Positions 9,225 through 17,622 of a stretch of 64,000 nucleotides of DNA are shown here, in pieces; the stretch's first letter is position 1, and each line of letters begins with the position of its first letter. Origin of the DNA: Salmonirosea aquatica. Lineage in GTDB: Bacteria > Bacteroidota > Bacteroidia > Cytophagales > Spirosomataceae. The stretch spans positions 3,330,501 through 3,394,500 of the forward strand of contig NZ_WHLY01000002.1 of assembly GCF_009296315.1 (NCBI RefSeq), read 5' to 3'. The notes under the pieces are model-generated. The model was not told the DNA's origin, did no database searches, and saw nothing but the letters and a program-made list of their open reading frames with translations. Position numbers and translations under genes: made by a program.

Positions 9225-10225
9225 TTGATGGGGCTGCCCAGAATATACGTCACATGGATGGTTCCCGTCATGTAGGTGTCATTGCGTCCGGGATGGGTAC
9301 CTCTTGCCGTTCCGGGGCTGGCATAATCGGTCTGCTGGATGGCCACAAAAGGATCGACGCTTGGGTCGGTAATCTGGTAGCGTTCGGCCAGAAACTTCTG
9401 CAGTCCTGCCGTACGGTCACCTCCCTTGCGGGCCGCCGTAGGCTCCGCCGAGCGATTAGACATGGCACGGGCCAGATCATCCTTCAGGACATTGGGATCA
9501 GGATAGTATTTCGACACGTCGTCGAGATAGTCCGTCGAAGTAAAGCGAAAGCCTAGTTCAGCGCCTACATCGAAGCGGGCATTTATTTTATAACGGAAGC
9601 CCAGACCCAACGGAACCGCGAATTGAACCAGCGAATAGGGCTTGTCGTAGCCGGGGCTACCCTGTCCTTCGGTACCCAATGGCTGTAGCTTTACCCAACG
9701 GTCGCCATCCAGGTCAGGAACCCGCGCTACCGGATTGTGCGCTACGGCAGCTATCCCCGCAAAAAGGTACGGACTGAACTGCGGACGGCGGTCATAGCTG
9801 CGGCTATCGGGAATGATTTTGAAAATTCCCGTCAGGGCAAATTCTTTCAGGTCGTTTCTGAAATGCAGGTTACGGGCAAAAAGGGCAGGTACCCCGTTAT
9901 CACCACTCTGCATTTTGAAGTCATCACCCGTAATACGTGCCCAGGTAAATGACGCCCTGGCTCCGAAGCGGGGCGTGAAATGCCGGGTGTAGTTGGCCGT
10001 AGCGCTCCAGCGGAGCATACCGAATGTGGAAGCAAAAGGGCGGCTATAGGCGGCCATGTCGCCATAGTAGCTTGAGGTACCTATGCCTACGGAAACACTC
10101 GAATAGGGAACAAAATTACTGCTTCTGAACTGGGCCATGGCTCCTTCGCTCCCCCACAGCATGAGCGTAGCCAGCATCGCTCCCCGTATGCCCAGCCCGC
10201 GGTTTTTTTCAAAAAAAGTATTCAT
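9206..10225 (-). CDS. DUF6089-type outer-membrane beta-barrel protein
   Basis: A barrel protein with a cleavable signal peptide when started at the ATG at 10225 (MNTFFEKNRGLGIRG, then ATLMLWGSEGAMAQ). A longer ATG at 10249 adds eight residues. The segments VGIGTSSYYGDMA, FGMLRWSATANYTRHF and FRYKINARFDVGAELGFRF show the alternating strand pattern. It is larger than its downstream paralogue (339 against about 250 aa) because of a long insertion of about 85 residues near the C-terminus. It overlaps the next gene by 19 bp. The function is unknown; some relatives lie next to bam genes, but that is not the case here. Confidence 0.8.
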   Translation of the reverse strand: MNTFFEKNRGLGIRGAMLATLMLWGSEGAMAQFRSSNFVPYSSVSVGIGTSSYYGDMAAYSRPFASTFGMLRWSATANYTRHFTPRFGARASFTWARITGDDFKMQSGDNGVPALFARNLHFRNDLKEFALTGIFKIIPDSRSYDRRPQFSPYLFAGIAAVAHNPVARVPDLDGDRWVKLQPLGTEGQGSPGYDKPYSLVQFAVPLGLGFRYKINARFDVGAELGFRFTSTDYLDDVSKYYPDPNVLKDDLARAMSNRSAEPTAARKGGDRTAGLQKFLAERYQITDPSVDPFVAIQQTDYASPGTARGTHPGRNDTYMTGTIHVTYILGSPIKCPPLK

Positions 10226-10246
10226 ACGCCATGTGCCGCTTTCCGG

Positions 10247-10254
10247 CAAAATTA
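10247..10254 (-). promoter_or_regulatory. Putative Bacteroidota -7 box (TAATTTTG)
   Basis: On the minus strand TAATTTTG fits the TAnnTTTG -7 consensus and lies 22 bp before the barrel start at 10225. I see no convincing -33 TTTG at the right distance, so this is only a candidate. Confidence 0.35.
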
Positions 10255-10420
10255 TACTAGTTGATGGTTTTGTTCGGGGTATTTCTTCAAATGAACGTTT
10301 TTATCAAAACTTTATTTGCCCTTGCCCGGTAAATTGTGCCCAGAGGTACCCCCGCTATTCTACCAAAAAAGGTACCATAGTGTTTTTGGAAAATACCTTT
10401 TGAAGCCCCGGCATCGCCTG

Positions 10421-11578
10421 TCAGTTGAACTCCGGCTTTAACCGTTGGATGCCCTGCGCATTGCCCAGCAGGCGCTTGGCGCGCAGAAAACGGTTTTTCT
10501 CATAGGCATCAAAGTTGGGTGCCTCGGCGTTCATACTACTTATCCGGACTTTCCCTGAGGCATGGATAAATTCGTCGTTCCCGATCCACATGCCCACGTG
10601 CGTCACTTTCTCACGGGTCAGGTCACTGGCTCTGGTGCCGAAAAATAGCAGATCGCCGGGCCGCAGGTTCGAGAAATCATCGGCCGTATCGATCAGTTCG
10701 CCTGTATTCACCTGCTGGGAGGCGTCGCGCGGTAGCTCCCAACCGTTGAGGTAGTAGATGGTTTTGGTAAAGCCGCTGCAATCCACCCCCTTGTACGACG
10801 TGCCGCCCCACAGGTAGGGGAGGCCCATCATGCGTTTGGCGGTGTTTACCAGTTTTTCTTCGGAAATAGCCAGGGATTCCAGCCATTTCTGGTAGGGCTG
10901 GGCGTCGGTTTTGGCCACGTAGGCGTAGCGTCCATCGGGGTACTGTACGTGATAGAACTCCGTTGTCTCTTCCAGCAGATTCAGCCGGTCGCCCGCCACC
11001 AGATCCGAAACCGTCTGTCCCTGGGCATCGGGTTTTTCATAGGAAAAAGTGTAAGGCGCGAGTACCATGATCTTGTCGGCTGCTTCCCAGGCTTCGAATT
11101 CTGTCAAGGTCATGCGTTGCAGTCCGCCCCAATCCACCCAGGCGATGTAGTGGTCGGGCGTTTGTACCAGGTACCAGCCCCGGTCTTTGTCGAGTACCTG
11201 TAGCGGCATTCCCAGCAGCGCCTGAGTGGCCAGTTCGGCGGCGTCGCGGGGCTGAGAGCGGATGTTGGCCACCGAGATCGTCACCACGCCATAGGTTTGT
11301 TCGCCCAATACCTCAGCGGGCAGGCTCTGAATGCTGTCCGTGTAGGAGGTACCTTCGTTTTTAAGTTTTTCCAATAGGGCGGCCTTAGCCTCCGGTATAT
11401 TTGTTTTGCCCTTAAGGGTACCCTGGGCGTCGGCTTCAATCTGAAAAACGGCCACCCGGCCGTCGGAGGCATACTGGCGGCGTACTTTTTCGATGGTGTT
11501 CTGCATGGCGGTCGGGGATTGGGCACTGACGGTACCAGCGCTCAGAATCAGCACGCAAAGTAAAACAATGGCTTTCAT
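10421..11578 (-). CDS. Secreted NlpC/P60 peptidoglycan hydrolase with SH3 domains
   Basis: A periplasmic endopeptidase predicted to cut peptide bonds in peptidoglycan, usually gamma-D-Glu to diamino acid. The ATG at 11578 starts a signal peptide ending SAQ at residue 20. Two bacterial SH3-like domains follow (about 95-150 and 175-225), then the NlpC/P60 domain (about 240-385). Its catalytic triad is visible as Cys267 (GVDCSGF), His327 (VTHVGM) and His339 (EFIHASG). Order and length match Bacteroidota C40 peptidases. It is divergent from the ABC ATPase at 11739. Confidence 0.9.
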   Translation of the reverse strand: MKAIVLLCVLILSAGTVSAQSPTAMQNTIEKVRRQYASDGRVAVFQIEADAQGTLKGKTNIPEAKAALLEKLKNEGTSYTDSIQSLPAEVLGEQTYGVVTISVANIRSQPRDAAELATQALLGMPLQVLDKDRGWYLVQTPDHYIAWVDWGGLQRMTLTEFEAWEAADKIMVLAPYTFSYEKPDAQGQTVSDLVAGDRLNLLEETTEFYHVQYPDGRYAYVAKTDAQPYQKWLESLAISEEKLVNTAKRMMGLPYLWGGTSYKGVDCSGFTKTIYYLNGWELPRDASQQVNTGELIDTADDFSNLRPGDLLFFGTRASDLTREKVTHVGMWIGNDEFIHASGKVRISSMNAEAPNFDAYEKNRFLRAKRLLGNAQGIQRLKPEFN

Positions 11579-11738
11579 GTTTGTTTGATTTTTGATCCCG
11601 GCTCGCGGAGTAAAGGTTACGGGACGGGTTCGTCCTATTAACGAAGGGTACCTTATCTCCCGCGCTTTGTAGCGGCAAAAATTACCGCTCTGCGCCGAAA
11701 TTTCGCTATTTTTACCGGAAAAGTTTACTTGCTGTTCC

Positions 11739-12368
11739 ATGTTCGCCAGCCACGATCTCACGTTTTCGTATTCCCCGCTCAAAAAATTCGCTTTCCCCGA
11801 CCTGCGTTGCGACGACCGCGACACCCTGCTCATTCTGGGGCAATCGGGCAGTGGCAAAACTACTTTGTTGCATTTGTTAGCCCTGCTACTACAACCCGAG
11901 TCCGGCGAAATCATGTTGAACGGGCAGGCATTGCGTACCCTTTCCGCCAGCCAAAAGGCCCGCGTGCGGGCGCAGGAGTTGGGGATCATCTACCAGCGGG
12001 CGCATTTTGTGAGTTCGCTGACGGTACTGGACAATATTCTACTGGCCAACTACTTGGGTAATAAAAAACAGGATAAGGACAAAGCAGCTTACCTGGCCGA
12101 TCAACTGGGCTTTGGCGAGCATTTGTTCAAAAAGCCGCACCAGTTGAGCCAGGGTGAGCAGCATCGGGCCAGCATTGCCCGGTCGCTGATGAATGAACCG
12201 GCGGTGATTCTGGCCGACGAGCCCACCGCCAGCCTCGACGACACCAACTGCCGCAAGGTAGTAGCCCTTCTGAAAGAACAGTCCCAGTCCATCGGCGCCA
12301 GCCTGATCGTCGTCACGCACGACCAACGCCTGAAGGATGAATTTTCCAATCGCGTGAATCTAGGGTAG
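11739..12368 (+). CDS. ABC transporter ATP-binding protein (LolD/MacB class)
   Basis: A stand-alone nucleotide-binding subunit. The Walker A motif GQSGSGKT is at 34-41, the signature LSQGE at 136-140 and Walker B VILADE at 156-161, followed by a D-loop SLD and a switch His in VVTHD. The length (209 aa) and the QxAxFVSSLTVLDN context fit the LolD/MacB/FtsE class, which works lipoproteins, macrolides or division proteins. No permease gene is adjacent: the next gene, 5 bp away, is an acyltransferase. The membrane partner must be encoded elsewhere. Confidence 0.88.
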   Translation: MFASHDLTFSYSPLKKFAFPDLRCDDRDTLLILGQSGSGKTTLLHLLALLLQPESGEIMLNGQALRTLSASQKARVRAQELGIIYQRAHFVSSLTVLDNILLANYLGNKKQDKDKAAYLADQLGFGEHLFKKPHQLSQGEQHRASIARSLMNEPAVILADEPTASLDDTNCRKVVALLKEQSQSIGASLIVVTHDQRLKDEFSNRVNLG

Positions 12369-12373
12369 GAGCT

Positions 12374-13096
12374 ATGCGCTTTCTTTTGCTGTTGTATACC
12401 GTCTGGTGTGTTTTCTGGTTCGTCACGCTGTTTTTGTTGCTGTTTCCGTTCACCTACCTTTTCTTGCAAAAAGAAGCCTGGAAGCCCTACGCCCATGCAG
12501 TAAATCGGCTTTGGGGAAAACTGTTCTTCCCCTGGGTGGGCATTCGCTTCCGGGTAGAGTATCGCTTTCGGCCCGCGCGGCGGGGTACCTATGTGTTTTG
12601 TGCCAATCATTTTTCCTACCTCGACATCGCCACGATGGGGGTGATTCTGGATAATTACTTCGCGTTTGTGGGCAAGCATGGCGTGAAGAAGGTACCCCTG
12701 TTCGGCTATATGTTCACTAAACTGCACATCCAGGTCAATCGGGATAAAGGCCACAGTCGGGCTTATTCGCTGAATAAATCCCTGAAAACCCTCGCTTCGG
12801 GCCGTAGCGTGATGGTGTTTCCCGAAGGCGGCATCCTGACCCAGAACCCGCCACAACTGCACCTGCCTTTGCAGAAGGGCGCGTTCATCATGGCCATCCA
12901 GCAGCAGATACCCCTCGTTCCCGTTTCGCTGCACACCAACTATCGGCTACTCCCCGACACCACACCCATCCGCATGCGGCCGGGCGTGGTACGCGCCATT
13001 GTGCATGAGCCAATCAGTACCGTAGGCCTGCGCCCGGAAGATGTACCCGACCTGATGCGGCAGTGGGCAGCAATTGTACAAGCGAGTTTGCTATAA
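12374..13096 (+). CDS. Lysophospholipid acyltransferase (PlsC family)
   Basis: An inner-membrane enzyme predicted to acylate 1-acyl-glycerol-3-phosphate or a related lysolipid. Two hydrophobic stretches occupy residues 3-32. The catalytic motif NHFSYLD (78-84) has the canonical HX4D spacing and the substrate motif FPEGG is at 149-153. The gene starts 5 bp after the ABC ATPase stop, so the two are surely co-transcribed, an unusual pairing. It is distinct from the partial acyltransferase at the start of the window. Confidence 0.88.
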   Translation: MRFLLLLYTVWCVFWFVTLFLLLFPFTYLFLQKEAWKPYAHAVNRLWGKLFFPWVGIRFRVEYRFRPARRGTYVFCANHFSYLDIATMGVILDNYFAFVGKHGVKKVPLFGYMFTKLHIQVNRDKGHSRAYSLNKSLKTLASGRSVMVFPEGGILTQNPPQLHLPLQKGAFIMAIQQQIPLVPVSLHTNYRLLPDTTPIRMRPGVVRAIVHEPISTVGLRPEDVPDLMRQWAAIVQASLL

Positions 13097-13170
13097 GTAC
13101 TGACTTGGATTAACTTTCCACTCCTGATCAATTCACTCACCGCGGGGGCGCACCCCTCACGCATTCAAAA

Positions 13171-13683
13171 TTGAAAAAAGCTACCTCCACCGACCTATCC
13201 GAGCTGACCCAGCTCATCAACAGCGCCTACCGGGGCGATAGCTCCCGCAAAGGCTGGACCACCGAAGCCGACCTGCTCGGCGGCATCCGTACCAGCGAAA
13301 CCAGCCTGGCCGAAACCATCGCCCAGCCCAACACGGCTATCCTGCTTCACCGCGACGAAACCACCGATGCACTCATCGGCTGTGTCTACCTCGAACAGAA
13401 AGGCGACCTGATGTACCTCGGCATGCTGACCGTTTCGCCCGAAATCCAGGCTCAGGGCATCGGCAGGAAACTCCTGCAGGAAGCCGAAACCTACGCCCAC
13501 TCCCTCGGCTGCCAGGCCGTAGAAATGACCGTAATTTCCCAACGCGCCGAACTCATCGCCTGGTACGAGCGACGCGGCTTCGCGCTCACGGGTGAAACGC
13601 GTCCTTTTCCGATGAATGATCCGCGCTTTGGGGAACCGAAGATGGATTTGGAGTTTGTGGTGATGCGGAAGGGGTTGGAGTAA
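13171..13683 (+). CDS. GNAT family N-acetyltransferase
   Basis: Predicted to move the acetyl group of acetyl-CoA onto an amine. The acetyl-CoA loop is seen in QAQGIGRKLL (93-102), preceded by a LGMLTVSPE strand and followed by the WYERRGF helix typical of the fold. The only reasonable start is TTG at 13171, since there is no in-frame ATG before the conserved part. Codon use is very C-rich and unlike the island that follows. The substrate is unknown. It marks the upstream edge of the accessory region. Confidence 0.8.
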   Translation: MKKATSTDLSELTQLINSAYRGDSSRKGWTTEADLLGGIRTSETSLAETIAQPNTAILLHRDETTDALIGCVYLEQKGDLMYLGMLTVSPEIQAQGIGRKLLQEAETYAHSLGCQAVEMTVISQRAELIAWYERRGFALTGETRPFPMNDPRFGEPKMDLEFVVMRKGLE

Positions 13684-13713
13684 TGTGACTGAAAAATATC
13701 CTTCCCAAGCCAT

Positions 13714-13732
13714 ATGTCGATCAAATCGACAT
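13714..13732. promoter_or_regulatory. Inverted repeat and TGTCGAT repeats, possible operator
   Basis: ATGTCGAT (13714-13721) is repeated inverted as ATCGACAT (13725-13732) with a three-base centre. A further TGTCGAT lies at 13745-13751, 30 bp downstream. No T-run follows, so this is not a terminator of the GNAT gene. It stands about 175 bp before the FGE-fold gene and could be a regulator site for the island. Confidence 0.4.
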
Positions 13733-13905
13733 GAACCCATAACGTGTCGATTTATAGGGGGTAAAATAAACATGTCGGCTCTCATACCCCTCTATTATAT
13801 CGCGTGGAATGGTAGAATTCACTATCTTGGCACAGCTTCAAGAGATAAGAGAAGGAGGTAGGTGAAAAGTACCTCAATATGAAAAACGACTAGCCGCTTC
13901 CTGCT

Positions 13906-14643
13906 ATGCCTGAAAACATCGAAAGCCTTTTTGATCTATCCTACACCGAACTTATCTGGATTGAACCGCCCACTACTCCTTTCTTATTCCAGAACAAATT
14001 GGAGGTACCCCCGAACGGACCTTTTGAAAGCGGCTTCTATGCGGGTAAGTACCCCGTGACGCAGCAGCTCTATGAAAAGGTAATGAAAGAAAACCCTTCC
14101 CATTTTAAAGGAAAGCACCGCCCTGTGGAGCAGGTGAGTTGGGATAAAGCAAATGAATTTTTAGAAACTCTAAATGAGAAAACCAAGGATCATTACGACG
14201 ACGACCTGCAATTTCACCTCCCGACCGAAGTGATGTGGGAGTACTGCGCCCGTAACCACGCCTGGGAAACAAAGAGCGTTGCCTCTGTCGAGCGTCATAA
14301 TTATGGTGATTTTAGCAGTAGCCACGTACTTGACGAAGTGGGTTGGTATGCTGATAACAGCCATAGGCAAACCCAGCCCGTGGGCCTCAAAGAATCCAAT
14401 CTCATGGGCTTGCACGACATGAACGGAAACGTATGGGAATGGTGCGCCGATCTGTACATCGAAATAATAAATAAAGACTACTTTGAAAAAACCAAGGAAA
14501 AATATGTAACCGGAAAGTTTACCCCTGCGGTTCGTGGCGGGTCTTGGAATGGCAGTGATTACAACTCCCGGGTGCTGATCCGTCTCAGGGTTCTACCTGA
14601 CGACCGGAAGTACGACTTGGGGTTTCGGCTATTCCGGTACTAA
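13906..14643 (+). CDS. FGE/sulfatase-modifying-factor fold protein lacking catalytic Cys
   Basis: A formylglycine-generating-enzyme fold (SUMF1 type, related to C-type lectins). Family marks are GKYPVTQQLYEKVM, HRPVEQVSWDKANEF, LPTEVMWEYCAR, LMGLHDMNGNVWEWC, VRGGSWN and GFRLFRY at the end. True formylglycine-generating enzymes bind copper through two cysteines in the last 50 residues. Here that region reads SRVLIRLRVLPDDR, with none. A sulfatase-activating role is therefore unlikely, and a binding or sensing role is the better inference. No sulfatase is nearby. There is no signal peptide, so it is cytoplasmic. It is 59 bp upstream of the LRR-Roc-TIR gene in the same direction, and AT-richer than the core genes. 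Confidence 0.85.
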   Translation: MPENIESLFDLSYTELIWIEPPTTPFLFQNKLEVPPNGPFESGFYAGKYPVTQQLYEKVMKENPSHFKGKHRPVEQVSWDKANEFLETLNEKTKDHYDDDLQFHLPTEVMWEYCARNHAWETKSVASVERHNYGDFSSSHVLDEVGWYADNSHRQTQPVGLKESNLMGLHDMNGNVWEWCADLYIEIINKDYFEKTKEKYVTGKFTPAVRGGSWNGSDYNSRVLIRLRVLPDDRKYDLGFRLFRY

Positions 14644-14646
14644 AAG

Positions 14647-14678
14647 TTACCCTTTTTCCTTTTATTCTTTTACCCTTT
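14647..14678. repeat. Pyrimidine tract with TTACCCTTT direct repeat
   Basis: TTACCCTTT occurs at 14647-14655 and 14670-14678 within a nearly pure pyrimidine stretch. It fills most of the gap between the FGE-fold gene and the LRR-Roc-TIR gene. It may be a worn heptamer repeat. No hairpin is seen. Confidence 0.5.
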
Positions 14679-14702
14679 ATCCTTGCCGAAGGCGAGTCAA
14701 TT

Positions 14703-17576
14703 ATGCCTAATCCTATGCTTCTACGCCTTCCTCCTCGTTTTGTGGCAACCCCGTTTATACCTCCTGAACGACTCGCTGAGTTACGTGTTAGCAGTGGAGT
14801 AATCCGCTATAGCCTTAATGAAAATGAACAACTCTTAGGGCTGCACCTAGCTGATACAGAACTTACCGATGACGAACTGAGGGAACTGCTCCAGAGCAAT
14901 GATACATCTGCCCTAGAGATACTTCACATCGCCCGGAATAGCCTCACCCGGCTTGATTTTATAGATAATGTACTTCCATCCTTGAAGTTTTTAGATGCGC
15001 GGGGAAACAAGTCTTTGATCACCACCGATCTATCGGGCTGTTCTCAACTCGAAAAAGTAGTGTTGAGGGACTGTGCTTTGTCAAAGCTGATTCTGCCTAA
15101 GGCACTTCCCAACCTTATTCAGTTGGAAGTCGCCAACAACATCTTAACTGAATTACCGTTGACGGGCTCAGTCGAAAAGCTGCGCTTTTTGGATGTCTTT
15201 AATAACAAACTTATTGCCTTACCTACTGCGCTGGCTGAAGCAAGAGATGATTTTTATTTGCTGGCGCATGGAAATGGCTTCGATGAGTTCATTACTGGAA
15301 TTTTACTGGACAAAAAGTTTACGGACGAACAGCGTCGAGAGGAACTGAAAAAATATCTGAAAAAGCTGAACAGATATGATGCAAAAGAAATCTATACTAC
15401 TCGACTAATTTTTTTAGGTAACACACAGGTTGGCAAAACCTCACTAGCCGACTTACTTACGGGCGAGGAAAATGCCGACCGAGGCAGTACTCATGGGGTC
15501 AATATCCAAGCTTGGGATTTTCAGGATGAAGACTATGCTGACCCTACAAAAGTGATTAGTATTGATTTTGGGGGGCAAGACTACTATCACAGCGTACATT
15601 TCTCGCTTTTTAGTAAAGCCGCGATTTACCTGCTGCTATGGGGAAATGGTCAGCCCGATGCTTTTGAAAGAATTCATAACAAGGATGTGGGAGAATTGGA
15701 TGACATTTATCCTATCGACTACTGGCTGGGGGCAGTAAAATACTTCATGGACTATAATGCTACGGAGGAGAATATAGAAAAGGGCTGGAAAGGGGATGCG
15801 TTGAATCTATATATGGTCCACAACCAGAATGTACATAATGGAAAAAGGGGAGAAATCCGCCCTCTCAACAACAAGAAACTAATAGAAATTTATGGAGTAG
15901 ACGACTTTCTAGGCGTATGTCTCAAAGAAGGTAGAAAAACACAGCGCGAAAAAGAAAAGCGATCGATTGAGCAATTAATTAGCAAGCATCGTATCAAACG
16001 TAAACGCGCCAAACTATATGTCGATCTAGAAAACGCAATCGAAGCGCAAAAAAAGAATAGCGAGGTAATGATGCGTGTTGATGAGCTTACGGAAAAGGAA
16101 AAGATATTTCTCTATCCTTATGAAGTTAGCGAGGTTTTTACCTTTCTCGCCTATTCGATAACTTGCCATTACTTAGGTGAATTTCAAGATGATGACGCTA
16201 ATGAGGAAGTGCCATTCCGCACAGAACTCACAGATTACCTGATTATTGACCTCAACATATTTACAAAATGGATGTACAGTATCCTAAACATTAACGTGCT
16301 GAGAAACGAAAAAGGAGGGTACTTCCAACGATATGATGCTGAAATCTGGCTTCCAGAAAAGGCAAAAATGCACCTAAATTATATGCTAGGTTTTATGCTG
16401 CACCACAAAATTATCTTTGTAGTGAAGGATCAACCAGACCGTTACGTGGTGCCTCAATACCTTAAACCGTTGGTACCAAAGAGCGTCGATGCTCTCTTTC
16501 TGGGCGGCTTTGATGCTCCAATGGTCAAGTACTCTTTTGAGAATTACTTTCATAGTAATATTCTGGCGGAGCTTATCGGAAGTTGTTATGATTTCCTGCT
16601 ACAATCTCAACAATCCGAAGAAGTTGTGGAAGTTGGGAGCCCGGCAGATTCTCCTCCACAAGTGCTGCCCGAGGCAGGTTGGAAATACGTGATGTGGAAA
16701 AACAAAGTGGTGTTGTACAACGAAAAGGAAACCACCAAACGATTCCTCTTGCTTGAATTTCAACTCCCACTACCCAGCGAAAATAGCAAAGATGAGGTAT
16801 CCAAACCCACGATCACATTGAGCCGCTACGCCAAAGAACAGGTAGAGGATGTGTTTGTGCAGGACATCATAAAGAATATTGAGAAGACCATCAAGTACTA
16901 TGAGTACACCAAGTTGGTGATGGCCCCGAATGGGGAGTATATTCCTTTTAACGTACTGGACGGAGCGAAAGCCAGAATAGCTGAAAGTGGGTATAAGGGT
17001 ACCTTTGAAAACCAAAGAGAAAGCTATCTTGTGTTTTACGATAATTACGTGTACCGCCGGGGCGATTTCAAATTGTATCTACCAAATGAAAAAATCACTA
17101 TGAAAAAAATCTTTATTTCTTATTCCCAGCATGATGAACTGTATAAGGATGAATTGAAAAAGCATCTGGTCACACTGATTCACGAAAATAAGGTATCTAC
17201 TTTCGACGACCGTCAGTTGTCACTGGGAGGAGAATGGGATTCGGAATTGAAGCGCAAAATCGACGAGTGCGACATTATGGTCTGCCTCATCAGCGTTGAC
17301 TTCCTGAACACGGGCTATATCATGAAAACCGAAGTGCCCCGTGCTTTGGAAATGGGAAAAACGGTGGTTCCCATTGTAGTTCGCCCCTGCGATTGGACTG
17401 AGTCGATGCTAGGTGTACAGAATGGTGTTTTAAAAGGAAAAGAAATCAGCCTTTTTGAGGAGAAAAATGATAAGAATATGCCAATATTCCGCTCCTCGAC
17501 TCGTGAGGAACGCGATATGTTGTGGCTAAATGTCGTGAAAGGATTCAGAGCGAAGGCATTTGTGAATGAAGAGTAG
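14703..17576 (+). CDS. LRR-Roc-COR-TIR (Roco family) protein
   Basis: A large intracellular multidomain protein. Residues about 40-200 are leucine-rich repeats (LEILHIARNSLTRLDF, LIQLEVANNILTELPL, LRFLDVFNNKLIALP). Residues 231-420 are a Roc GTPase with P-loop GNTQVGKTS (239-247) and switch IDFGGQD (287-293). The base-recognition motif is not canonical (VHNQN in place of NKxD). Residues about 450-700 resemble COR, the Roco dimerisation domain (GGYFQRYDAEIWLP, RYVVPQYLKP). Residues 800-957 are a TIR domain (KKIFISYSQHDE, FDDRQLSLGGEW, then KTEVPRALE, whose Glu is in the right area for the NADase catalytic residue). Bacterial TIRs often cleave NAD in defence. Coupling to the FGE-fold gene is inferred from spacing and strand. 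Confidence 0.9.
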   Translation: MPNPMLLRLPPRFVATPFIPPERLAELRVSSGVIRYSLNENEQLLGLHLADTELTDDELRELLQSNDTSALEILHIARNSLTRLDFIDNVLPSLKFLDARGNKSLITTDLSGCSQLEKVVLRDCALSKLILPKALPNLIQLEVANNILTELPLTGSVEKLRFLDVFNNKLIALPTALAEARDDFYLLAHGNGFDEFITGILLDKKFTDEQRREELKKYLKKLNRYDAKEIYTTRLIFLGNTQVGKTSLADLLTGEENADRGSTHGVNIQAWDFQDEDYADPTKVISIDFGGQDYYHSVHFSLFSKAAIYLLLWGNGQPDAFERIHNKDVGELDDIYPIDYWLGAVKYFMDYNATEENIEKGWKGDALNLYMVHNQNVHNGKRGEIRPLNNKKLIEIYGVDDFLGVCLKEGRKTQREKEKRSIEQLISKHRIKRKRAKLYVDLENAIEAQKKNSEVMMRVDELTEKEKIFLYPYEVSEVFTFLAYSITCHYLGEFQDDDANEEVPFRTELTDYLIIDLNIFTKWMYSILNINVLRNEKGGYFQRYDAEIWLPEKAKMHLNYMLGFMLHHKIIFVVKDQPDRYVVPQYLKPLVPKSVDALFLGGFDAPMVKYSFENYFHSNILAELIGSCYDFLLQSQQSEEVVEVGSPADSPPQVLPEAGWKYVMWKNKVVLYNEKETTKRFLLLEFQLPLPSENSKDEVSKPTITLSRYAKEQVEDVFVQDIIKNIEKTIKYYEYTKLVMAPNGEYIPFNVLDGAKARIAESGYKGTFENQRESYLVFYDNYVYRRGDFKLYLPNEKITMKKIFISYSQHDELYKDELKKHLVTLIHENKVSTFDDRQLSLGGEWDSELKRKIDECDIMVCLISVDFLNTGYIMKTEVPRALEMGKTVVPIVVRPCDWTESMLGVQNGVLKGKEISLFEEKNDKNMPIFRSSTREERDMLWLNVVKGFRAKAFVNEE

Positions 17577-17622
17577 GCGTTTTAATAAAACCCATATTCA
17601 TGCATTTCCCCAAGTGTCTACC

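Noticed and set aside
12101-12934. Open frame of 277 codons antisense to the ABC ATPase and plsC
   Set aside because: It crosses two well-supported genes and shows no domain.
13714-13732. Dyad read as a CRISPR or attachment site
   Set aside because: Single short dyad, no spacer array, and no integrase or cas gene anywhere in the window.
13852-13893. AAGGAGG followed by a four-codon ATG frame (MKND) before the FGE-fold gene
   Set aside because: Shine-Dalgarno use is rare in this phylum and the mini-frame is too short to call; a leader function is possible but unsupported.
17579-17591. GTTTTA-A-TAAAAC as a terminator after the Roco gene
   Set aside because: Only A/T pairs beyond the first base and no T-run; too weak to call.
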